Origin: Campylobacteraceae bacterium
GTDB taxonomy: Bacteria; Campylobacterota; Campylobacteria; Campylobacterales; Sulfurospirillaceae
Reading direction: 5' to 3'
Assembly: GCA_019162915.1 (NCBI GenBank)
Contig: JAFLKZ010000143.1
Coordinates: forward strand, 1 to 8,342
Length of the DNA stretch: 8,342 bases
In this document: positions 1 to 5,369 of the stretch, piece after piece
Layout of the letters: each line of letters opens with the position of its first letter
How positions within the stretch are numbered: the stretch's first letter is position 1
Notes under the pieces: generated by a model
Database searches by the model: none
The model's input: only the letters and a program-made list of their open reading frames with translations
What the model was told of the DNA's origin: nothing
Position numbers and translations under genes: made by a program

Positions 1-1
1 C

Positions 2-370
2 AACAAAGCACAAAAAGGCACTTTTTCTGAACGCTCTCTCCATAAGTTAGACCGAAATATTAAAGATAAATTTTTTACGTTGCAAGACAAAACTTATCAC
101 GTCAAAAAAGAATATTTTTCTTCCATTGGCTTCAAAAAAATTAATATCTTTGAGTATAATTTTTTAAATATAGGCAAATTTGATATCATCTTTTCGCGCA
201 ATATGCTTATCTATTTTGATGATGAATTTCGTCTTAAGACTATCGAAAAATTCGCAGCACTTCTAAAACCTCAAGGCAAACTCTTTTTAGGTCATGCAGA
301 TATTATCCCTGAAAATAGTTTTTTTACAAAACATAACGATCATAGACTTTCTTACTATGTTAAAAATTAA
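2..370 (+). CDS. cheR: CheR-type chemotaxis protein methyltransferase, C-terminal part (cut by window edge)
   Basis: CheR transfers methyl groups from S-adenosylmethionine to glutamates of chemoreceptors in the cytoplasm, setting adaptation of chemotaxis together with the CheB esterase. The frame is open from base 2 with no start, so the N-terminus lies upstream; 122 residues are visible. The diagnostic stretch is FDIIFSRNMLIYFD (visible residues 60-73), the family's F-D-x-I-x-C/S-R-N-x-x-I-Y-F motif near the SAM pocket. It is followed by the usual helix and strand reading GKLFLGHADII, where most CheR proteins have G-x-L-x-x-G-H/S-E. An internal TTG at base 80 is not a credible start because the upstream codons continue the same fold. 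The gene ends 45 bp from the convergent transporter gene, and no chemotaxis partner is visible. Family assignment is secure; whether this is the main CheR or one of several paralogues cannot be told. Confidence 0.88.
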   Translation, partial: NKAQKGTFSERSLHKLDRNIKDKFFTLQDKTYHVKKEYFSSIGFKKINIFEYNFLNIGKFDIIFSRNMLIYFDDEFRLKTIEKFAALLKPQGKLFLGHADIIPENSFFTKHNDHRLSYYVKN

Positions 371-415
371 AATATTTACCCTTATTATTTGCCCTAGATA
401 AATGCTCAGAACTTT
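371..415. other. Convergent intergenic gap, no terminator recognised
   Basis: These 45 bp separate the stop codons of the CheR fragment (+) and the MFS gene (-). I find no stem-loop of six or more base pairs followed by a T tract on either strand, so transcripts may read into each other or end by Rho. Confidence 0.4.
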
Positions 416-1600
416 TCAAGTCTCGCCTTTTAGGGCATAGTACCAAGAAACCAATGAGGCAAAAACTAAGCAAGACGCAGAAAAACTAAAAATAACACTA
501 AAATCTCCCGTAGCATCCGTGACTATTCCAGCAGCCAATGGACCAATAATCTGCCCTATTCCAAAAAAAAGTGTAATAAGCCCAAGAATACGTGCCGTAT
601 GTGATGAACCAAAGAGTTCACTACTAAGTATCGTCATAATGGAGGGTACTGCCCAAGTAGAAAATCCAAATAAACTTGCAGATACCAACAACCAAGATGA
701 TGGAATTGAAAAAGATAAAAGCCCATGTGCGATAGCTTGTAGAGAGAATAAGATGCCAAGTGTTTGATACTTTCCTATACGGTCACTGAGCATTCCAAAT
801 ACGGGACCAGAAAAAAGGCTTGAAACTCCCAAAATCGCCCAAAAAGTTCCGGATATCTCTGTACTTACTTGCCATTGATTAACAGCTGCGGTTACAAAGA
901 AAGTCATATACATGATAGCCGTCATACCAAACATAAAAAATAAAAAGCCTATTCGCCAGAAAGGTCCAAATGAGCTAATTTTTTGCAAGGTTAACGTATC
1001 ATGTGTATCGCGATTTGAACTATGAGGAGTAAATGTAAAAAGCGTTTTGTACGTAAAAATACTTACAGTCGCAATAAATAAAGCAAATAAACTCCAGCTT
1101 AATCGCCATGAAAAAGGGAAAGTCAGTTCTATCAATGGAACAAGTGCCCCACTTACCATAATGCCAAGTCCAATACCCGCTACGACAAAGCCCGTTGCTT
1201 TTCCCTTTATAGAAGGCGGAACAACTTGCGCGATATACGTCATCACCGCAATATTAGCTAATGCCCCAAAAAAACCTGTAATGATGTAGGTGGTAGCAGC
1301 CCATAGATAATGTGGCGATAACGACATCAGCAACATGCTAGCAGCCTGTGTCCATAGTGCTCTTGAAATCAGTTTTGCTACACCAAACTTAGTATAAAAA
1401 TTTGCTACTGCAAATAATCCAATAAAATAACCAATAAAATTTGCACTCCCAACAATACCTGCTTGGGTGGTATTCATACTTAATTCACTTTGCATATTGG
1501 GTAAAATCATCCCAAAAGAAAAACGTGCTAAGCCTAAACAAGCAAAAACAATGAAAATTCCTGCGAGTAAAGACTTAATGTGAGAACGCAAACTTAACAA
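416..1600 (-). CDS. MFS transporter, YbfB-like (MFS_4) family
   Basis: Major facilitator superfamily permease of the inner membrane, 394 residues, which is the usual 12-helix length. The N-terminal block (residues 23-62: LARFSFGMILPNMQSEL, then GSANFIGYFIG) fits the YbfB/MFS_4 group, whose members carry an A-R-F-x-x-G-x-x-L-P-x-M signature in the first helix. The MFS motif A is clear in the second half as GMLSDRIGKYQ (residues 269-279); the equivalent loop of the first half (FYTKFGVAKL, residues 68-77) is divergent. A polar loop at about residues 190-210 separates the two six-helix halves. Substrates of this family are mostly unknown; small-molecule efflux is the usual guess. The frame has an in-frame TAG just before codon 1, so the start must be TTG at 1600 or TTG at 1591; no ATG precedes the first helix. 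The gene follows the cupin with a 7-bp overlap (or a 2-bp gap for the second TTG), so it is probably translated by coupling. Confidence 0.85.
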   Translation of the reverse strand: MLSLRSHIKSLLAGIFIVFACLGLARFSFGMILPNMQSELSMNTTQAGIVGSANFIGYFIGLFAVANFYTKFGVAKLISRALWTQAASMLLMSLSPHYLWAATTYIITGFFGALANIAVMTYIAQVVPPSIKGKATGFVVAGIGLGIMVSGALVPLIELTFPFSWRLSWSLFALFIATVSIFTYKTLFTFTPHSSNRDTHDTLTLQKISSFGPFWRIGFLFFMFGMTAIMYMTFFVTAAVNQWQVSTEISGTFWAILGVSSLFSGPVFGMLSDRIGKYQTLGILFSLQAIAHGLLSFSIPSSWLLVSASLFGFSTWAVPSIMTILSSELFGSSHTARILGLITLFFGIGQIIGPLAAGIVTDATGDFSVIFSFSASCLVFASLVSWYYALKGET

Positions 1601-1968
1601 CTACAATTACATTCCGATTTTATAATCTCAATCGTATCATCTTGATTGGGAACAAGACATAAAAACTCATAATCCTCATCGCCTATTACTTCATAAGCAT
1701 GAGGAATGCCTGCGGGGATAAAGAGAATGTCATCTTTTTGAGCGGTAAAAACTTTATCTGCAATCTTTACGGTTGCCCTTCCACTTAGAACATACTGCTC
1801 ATGTTCCACGCTATTTGTGTGCAATGGCATATTGCCACCTTTTTTAATAACAAATTTTCGCATAGCAAAATGCGGTGCTTGTTCTGGAGAAATAAGCATT
1901 TGCATACTTGCACCAGATCCTGCAGCAAGAGGGGTACTTTCTATATCTTTAAGAGATTTAATTGACAT
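1594..1968 (-). CDS. Small single-domain cupin protein with a Cys-rich tail
   Basis: A 124-residue protein with one conserved beta-barrel cupin domain; such proteins bind a metal and act as isomerases, dioxygenases or small-molecule sensors. Cupin motif 1 spans about residues 44-63, with H50, H56, E57 and G63 visible. Motif 2 is at residues 79-90 (DDILFIPAGIPH), with H90 as the last metal ligand. The usual H-x-H pair of motif 1 reads H50-T-N52, so one ligand position is Asn. The C-terminus ends in CNCSC (C120, C122, C124), an unusual possible metal- or thiol-binding tail. An AAGGAT ribosome site lies 7 nt before the ATG. The gene is first in a two-gene unit with the MFS transporter and is divergent from the Rrf2 regulator, which suggests joint regulation. 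The substrate cannot be predicted; cupin membership is firm. Confidence 0.85.
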   Translation of the reverse strand: MSIKSLKDIESTPLAAGSGASMQMLISPEQAPHFAMRKFVIKKGGNMPLHTNSVEHEQYVLSGRATVKIADKVFTAQKDDILFIPAGIPHAYEVIGDEDYEFLCLVPNQDDTIEIIKSECNCSC

Positions 1969-1999
1969 AAATAATCCTTATAGTGTTATCATTTTTAAT

Positions 2000-2031
2000 A
2001 TATTATAACATCATTTATAATGTTATAATAT
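2000..2031. promoter_or_regulatory. Perfect 12-bp-arm inverted repeat, candidate operator of the Rrf2/cupin-MFS divergon
   Basis: The left arm ATATTATAACAT (2000-2011) and the right arm ATGTTATAATAT (2020-2031) are exact reverse complements around the 8-bp spacer CATTTATA. The repeat lies between the divergent starts at 1968 and 2115 and overlaps the cupin -10 hexamer. Rrf2 proteins are dimeric winged-helix repressors or activators that often bind dyads beside their own gene, so the adjacent Rrf2 protein is the natural candidate ligand. That assignment is inference; the symmetry itself is directly visible. No T tract follows on either strand, which argues against a terminator. Confidence 0.6.
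2002..2007 (-). promoter_or_regulatory. Candidate -10 box for the cupin-MFS unit
   Basis: On the minus strand this hexamer is a perfect TATAAT. Transcription would start near 1995, giving a 5' leader of about 27 nt that contains the AAGGAT ribosome site. No good -35 box is seen, which is normal for Campylobacterota sigma70 promoters. The hexamer lies inside the left arm of the inverted repeat at 2000-2031, so a protein bound there would block it. Confidence 0.5.
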
Positions 2032-2085
2032 GCTTATCATAAGATATTTTTAAACTTTTCACCCTCTTTTAAAGACTTTTTTAAA

Positions 2086-2096
2086 TACAATACAAT
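2086..2096 (+). promoter_or_regulatory. Candidate -10 region of the Rrf2 gene
   Basis: Two overlapping TACAAT hexamers (2086-2091 and 2091-2096) lie about 20-30 bp before the ATG at 2115, downstream of a T-rich run with TTTTAAA at 2048, 2067 and 2079. A ribosome site AGGGAG follows at about 2104-2109. Periodic T-rich DNA in place of a -35 box is typical of Campylobacterota promoters. Which hexamer is used cannot be decided. Confidence 0.4.
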
Positions 2097-2114
2097 TTAT
2101 TAAAGGGAGAAAAC

Positions 2115-2516
2115 ATGAAACTAAAAGCAACTTCACAGTATGCCTTACAAATACTCGCACACATGAGTAATGACAAAGATGGACAGCATACTGCTAAAAA
2201 TCTCTCCGAATCGCTCAATATTCCCTACAAATATCTTACAAGGATTATGACTAATTTAGCTAAAGATGGTTTTATATGTTCTACTAGAGGAAAATATGGG
2301 GGCTTTGTTTTTGCAAAACCTTTAGAAGATATCAAAATTTACGATGTTTTAGCCTCCCTTAACGATGTCAATGAGGATGTTTGTCTTATGGGCGAAGGAT
2401 TGTGCAGTAAAGAAGAGCACTGTGTTTTACATGATGCTTGGTCAAAACCAAAACAACTTATCGATGAAATGCTTAAAAACTCCTCACTGAAAGATTTACA
2501 AAAAATTAAATCTTAG
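2115..2516 (+). CDS. Rrf2-family transcriptional regulator, probably Fe-S cluster binding
   Basis: A 133-residue winged-helix regulator of the Rrf2 family (relatives: IscR, NsrR, CymR, RirA). The N-terminus KLKATSQYALQIL is the family's opening helix. The helix-turn-helix spans about residues 26-50 (AKNLSESLNIPYKYL and the following recognition helix), and the wing has RGKYGGF (58-64), the usual R-G-x-x-G-G-Y/F. Three cysteines, C90, C97 and C103, sit where IscR and NsrR ligate their cluster (spacings of 6 and 5 residues), with H106 close behind; this suggests a sensor of iron, redox state or nitric oxide. A fourth cysteine, C55, lies between the recognition helix and the wing. The ATG has a strong AGGGAG site. 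The likely target is the divergent cupin-MFS unit, its own promoter, or both. Which small molecule or cluster it senses cannot be read from sequence. The 3' end overlaps the convergent exonuclease gene by 11 bp. Confidence 0.9.
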   Translation: MKLKATSQYALQILAHMSNDKDGQHTAKNLSESLNIPYKYLTRIMTNLAKDGFICSTRGKYGGFVFAKPLEDIKIYDVLASLNDVNEDVCLMGEGLCSKEEHCVLHDAWSKPKQLIDEMLKNSSLKDLQKIKS

Positions 2517-3117
2517 TGATATTTTGAAGCTTGATATACATCATTGCCGTCATGATAGCATCATTGATGGCATCATGCTTGCCAAACGTAACTAAGCCTA
2601 AATCTTTCATCATCACATCAAATCGTAAATCAATGGCCCCATCTGGTATAAACTTTATCTTTTTATCATGATAAATACCAGAAACTTCTATCTGTTGATT
2701 CGGGAGTTTGATACCTAAAAGGGGCTTAACGTATTTGTTTATCATCCTTACATCAAAATCTACGTAGTAGCCTACCAAAGGTCGTGAACCAATAAAATGT
2801 AAAAACTGCTCGATAGCAACGAAAGCCTCACAGCCATTTTGAATATCAATATTTCGAATTTGATGAATCTTGATACTCTCTTCTTTAATGGCACCAGAAG
2901 GCTTAATAAAAATTTCAAATTTTTCAGATGTAAGGATTTTATTGCCTTTAACTTTCACTGCACCTATGGATAAAATCTCGTCTTTTTTAGGACTAAGCCC
3001 TGTTGTTTCTGTATCAAATACAATCACTTCATCCAAGGGCGCTTCATCAAATAAAAATAAATAATCTTTATTCTTTAATTTATTTTTGTAGTAATTAGTC
3101 CAAAAATGCTTGAACAT
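2506..3117 (-). CDS. DEDDh 3'-5' exonuclease, DnaQ-like
   Basis: A 203-residue protein of the DnaQ/RNase T exonuclease fold, which removes nucleotides from 3' ends using two metal ions. Exo I is FDTETTG with D35 and E37; Exo II is in GYYVDFDVRM with D122; Exo III is the H-x4-D form, H181 to D186 in GKHDAINDA. All four acidic catalytic residues and the histidine are present, so it should be active. The first 30 residues are a basic, aromatic extension, with no polymerase-binding tail or other domain after the fold. Its start lies 1 bp after the stop of the DUF294 nucleotidyltransferase gene and has only a weak ribosome site, so translational coupling is likely. This pairing of a DUF294 protein with an exonuclease recurs in bacteria, often near acetate-permease genes, so it probably has a regulatory or RNA-processing job rather than being the replicative proofreading subunit. 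The true substrate is unknown. Confidence 0.87.
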   Translation of the reverse strand: MFKHFWTNYYKNKLKNKDYLFLFDEAPLDEVIVFDTETTGLSPKKDEILSIGAVKVKGNKILTSEKFEIFIKPSGAIKEESIKIHQIRNIDIQNGCEAFVAIEQFLHFIGSRPLVGYYVDFDVRMINKYVKPLLGIKLPNQQIEVSGIYHDKKIKFIPDGAIDLRFDVMMKDLGLVTFGKHDAINDAIMTAMMYIKLQNITKI

Positions 3118-3118
3118 A

Positions 3119-4939
3119 CTAGCTTACCATACTAAGTTTGAAGTGATGGGTAAGGAATTTTTTAAATTTATTGACTATTTTGAAACTATCTTTTAAAAGC
3201 TCTAACTCCAATTGATTTAGATTGGAAATATTGATGAAATTGTCAAATGCACTTTGAGTGTTACTTCTTTGCAATCTATCTTTGAGCCTGAGGTTTAACA
3301 TCGTATCAAGTGCTTCACCAAGAGCGCCCCCAAAATTTTCATCAAAGATACCTTTTTGAGCGAGTTTTTTGATACGTGTGACCGTATCTGTCTCTTCGAT
3401 TTTGTTTTCAAGAGCGAGGCTTCGTATACCTTGTACAATAGGGAAAATACCACCTTTTTTGACATCTATTTTATTATCATTGGCTATTAAATTTGTAAAC
3501 ATACCAATAGGTGTTTCAAAAGCAAGGGCTGTTTTAGCAAAGTTAGCCATAAAAGAGCTATTATCTCCCACTTCATCAAAAACCATTGCTTTAAGTGTTG
3601 CAAGCATGGAGGCATCCCCTGCTACACTAATCGCATCAAAAAAGATAGCAAGATTCATATAATCATCCATTTTAGGAGCATCAAACCATCTTTGAATCTC
3701 TTTTTTATACGCTTTCCAATGCTTTCTCCAATAAGCATTGGAAACCATAATATTGCCCTCACATCTTGGAAAACCAAAATCTATCAAAGTTTGCGTATAA
3801 AGTTGCATATAAGGCGCATATAATGCCTCATCCATATCATCAGCGATAATAAGAGCGTTATCTTGGTCTGTTTTGAGCATCTGCTCTTTTCGACCTTCAC
3901 TGCCCATCACAATTAAACATGCTTTTTTACCAAGTTCTATGGGCATAATCATCTGATAAAGCTTTTCATAAATTTTTTCATTGATTTCTGAAATAAGTTT
4001 GGCGATATAGTCTACTTTTGTACCTTTGGCATGCAGTTTTTTGACGATATTAATCAAATCCCCACTGGCCTGTTTAAGCTCATCAATCGTAGTTGCTTTG
4101 CGTATCTGAACTGCAACGAGATAGGTATGATTGGCAAAATAACTGAGTAAATCTAATTGCTCCAAGATACCAATAATATTCCCATCTCTTGTCACTACGA
4201 TACGTTTAATAGAGTGTTTTGTAAAAGCCAAAAGTGCATTAAAAAGATAATCCTCCGCTTCAATAGTGATAATAGGATGAAGGGCAATAGGACCGATAGG
4301 TCCTAATTTATCATACTCATCAAATAAAACATGACGACGAACCACGCTATCTGTTACGATACCATACTCATAATTATCACCATGTTCTACGATGATACAA
4401 CTACTTTTTTTGTGTTCCATTTGCTTTAGGGCGTCCATAATGGAGCACTCTTTTCCGACGATAGTTGGCTCATGTAAATAACTATCTTGCACCCGTGCCA
4501 TCATAAAACCAGAGAGCTCTGTGGTGTATTCTTTTTGTTTGGCGGATTGAATTTTATTGGCTAAGTCTTGAATAAAGTATTCTTTAAAAAGGGTATTACT
4601 ATCTAAAAGAGATAAAAAATCCTCTTTTTTGAGCTCATAACAAATAAGCTCTTCTAATACCTTAAAAGTATCACTTGTTTTGGTGTAGATAAGGGCATCT
4701 GCATCAAAAGAATTAGACTTGCTATATACTTTGATAAGCTCATCCTCGTTATACTCTCCCACCTCACCTTTGATAATGATATAGAGAAACTCAGCTTCTT
4801 TAATTGGAGACAATAAAATGGTATCTTTTTTATAATAAGCGATATTGACAGCACTCATCGCCTTAGTTATCTCATTTTTAGTGAGAAGCTGAAAAGGATG
4901 GATGGAGCGCAAAAATGCTTCTAAGTCATACATACTCAT
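3119..4939 (-). CDS. cNMP-binding/CBS-pair/DUF294 putative nucleotidyltransferase signalling protein
   Basis: A cytoplasmic signalling protein of 606 residues, full length for the family. Domain order is: cNMP-binding-like beta-barrel (about 15-125), CBS pair (about 150-275), nucleotidyltransferase-like DUF294 (about 285-430) and a helical DUF294 C-terminal domain (about 465-600). The nucleotidyltransferase core is well kept: GSEGR at 346-350 followed by TDQD at 357-360, with D358 and D360 as the metal-binding pair, as in GlnD-type enzymes. The C-terminal domain has the family's K-x-G-G-I-F-P-x-V-Q-G-I-R signature (494-506). The cNMP-like domain keeps I-K-G-E-V but lacks the F-G-E...R-x-A phosphate-binding cassette, so cyclic nucleotide binding is doubtful; the CBS pair may bind an adenine nucleotide. 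Target of nucleotidylation is unknown. Start ATG at 4939 is preceded by GAGGG at suitable distance; a second ATG two codons on is possible. First gene of an operon with the exonuclease. Confidence 0.88.
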   Translation of the reverse strand: MSMYDLEAFLRSIHPFQLLTKNEITKAMSAVNIAYYKKDTILLSPIKEAEFLYIIIKGEVGEYNEDELIKVYSKSNSFDADALIYTKTSDTFKVLEELICYELKKEDFLSLLDSNTLFKEYFIQDLANKIQSAKQKEYTTELSGFMMARVQDSYLHEPTIVGKECSIMDALKQMEHKKSSCIIVEHGDNYEYGIVTDSVVRRHVLFDEYDKLGPIGPIALHPIITIEAEDYLFNALLAFTKHSIKRIVVTRDGNIIGILEQLDLLSYFANHTYLVAVQIRKATTIDELKQASGDLINIVKKLHAKGTKVDYIAKLISEINEKIYEKLYQMIMPIELGKKACLIVMGSEGRKEQMLKTDQDNALIIADDMDEALYAPYMQLYTQTLIDFGFPRCEGNIMVSNAYWRKHWKAYKKEIQRWFDAPKMDDYMNLAIFFDAISVAGDASMLATLKAMVFDEVGDNSSFMANFAKTALAFETPIGMFTNLIANDNKIDVKKGGIFPIVQGIRSLALENKIEETDTVTRIKKLAQKGIFDENFGGALGEALDTMLNLRLKDRLQRSNTQSAFDNFINISNLNQLELELLKDSFKIVNKFKKFLTHHFKLSMVS

Positions 4940-4982
4940 TCTTCAACCCTCGCATGATTGTGATTTATAAATTACGCTATTA

Positions 4983-4988
4983 ATTGTA
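4983..4988 (-). promoter_or_regulatory. Candidate -10 box of the DUF294-exonuclease operon
   Basis: The minus strand reads TACAAT here, placing the transcript start near 4976 and giving a leader of roughly 37 nt with a GAGGG ribosome site. The box overlaps the outer arm of the nested inverted repeat at 4985-5040. Assignment is by similarity only. Confidence 0.35.
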
Positions 4989-5040
4989 TCTTTTCTACTA
5001 TTAATTTTATCATGAATGATAAATTCATACGAAAGATACA
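4985..5040. promoter_or_regulatory. Nested inverted repeats between divergent genes, candidate operator
   Basis: The outer pair is TGTATCTTT (4985-4993) and AAAGATACA (5032-5040), a perfect 9-bp match. The inner pair is TTTATCAT (5006-5013) and ATGATAAA (5016-5023), a perfect 8-bp match with a 2-bp centre. The whole element sits between the DUF294 start at 4939 and the small-gene start at 5080 and overlaps or adjoins candidate promoters in both directions, which suits a shared regulator. The inner 18-bp palindrome has the size of a dimer-binding site. I cannot assign a regulator. Confidence 0.5.
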
Positions 5041-5048
5041 ACAAATTG

Positions 5049-5057
5049 TGGCATAAT
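5049..5057 (+). promoter_or_regulatory. Candidate extended -10 promoter of the 85-residue protein gene
   Basis: The sequence TGGCATAAT matches an extended -10 element (TG, one base, then a hexamer with five of six TATAAT positions). Start of transcription would be near 5064, about 16 nt before the TTG start, leaving room for the AAGGA ribosome site at 5069-5073. The inner palindrome at 5006-5023 would lie just upstream of the -35 position. Confidence 0.4.
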
Positions 5058-5079
5058 TGCACAAAAATAAGGAAAACCA

Positions 5080-5337
5080 TTGCACAAAAGTATTGAAAAT
5101 TTTTTATCGAAAGTCAACGCATTGCATCAAATAGAACCTAAAAATTTACCTGAAGAGCTTTTACATGTAATCATTAAAATGGAGCCTCAAGAACTTTTTA
5201 AAACGTGTTCACAATTAGCGACATTACTACACAATGTCCCTAGTAAAGAAAAACCCATCACCTTAAGTGAAGAAGAAATAGCTTTTTATGCACAAGAATA
5301 TTTAAAGGGAATTGTAAAACGCTTTAAGGGTGAATAG
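5080..5337 (+). CDS. Hypothetical 85-residue protein, TTG start
   Basis: I do not recognise this protein. It starts with TTG preceded by AAGGA with a 6-nt spacer; no ATG occurs until codon 33, and a start there would remove much of the predicted helical part. The product is soluble, charged and mostly helical: a helix at about 5-15, another at about 24-50 (containing the single C43), a short Pro/Lys turn near 54-58, and an acidic-to-basic helix at about 61-83 ending KRFKGE. There is no signal peptide, membrane segment or metal motif. The ordered ribosome site, own promoter candidate and downstream stem-loop support a real single-gene unit. It is divergent from the DUF294 operon and convergent with yjiA. 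Its length and composition fit a small regulatory or adaptor protein, but no function can be stated. Confidence 0.7.
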   Translation: MHKSIENFLSKVNALHQIEPKNLPEELLHVIIKMEPQELFKTCSQLATLLHNVPSKEKPITLSEEEIAFYAQEYLKGIVKRFKGE

Positions 5338-5342
5338 TCTAA

Positions 5343-5360
5343 AGGTAGCTCAAACTACCT
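5343..5360. terminator. Short stem-loop between convergent genes, possible bidirectional terminator
   Basis: AGGTAG (5343-5348) pairs with CTACCT (5355-5360) around a 6-nt loop, 5 bp after the stop of the 85-residue gene and 9 bp beyond the stop of the yjiA-like gene on the other strand. The following T tract is poor on both strands (TTGATTTT on plus, TTTA on minus), so termination would be weak or partial. Confidence 0.45.
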
Positions 5361-5369
5361 CTTGATTTT

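Noticed and set aside
519..1289. Open frames on the plus strand opposite the MFS gene
   Set aside because: Their translations are low-complexity mirrors of the transporter's hydrophobic codons, with no start context.
1817..2008. Open frame on the plus strand opposite the cupin and its promoter
   Set aside because: It lies antisense to a well-supported cupin, has no convincing ribosome site, and its product shows no family features.
2000..2031. Zur-type box because of ATGTTATA/TATAACAT elements
   Set aside because: The half-sites point the other way: Zur-like sites read ATGTTATA-N-TATAACAT, whereas here TATAACAT comes first with an 8-bp spacer.
4654..4854. Out-of-frame minus-strand open frame inside the DUF294 gene
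   Set aside because: It is fully contained in the cNMP-like domain coding region in another frame and has no independent signals.
5049..5061. Possible sigma54 promoter (TGGCA...TTGCA)
   Set aside because: The GG and GC doublets are 9 bp apart, not the required 12; the same bases give a good extended -10 sigma70 element instead.
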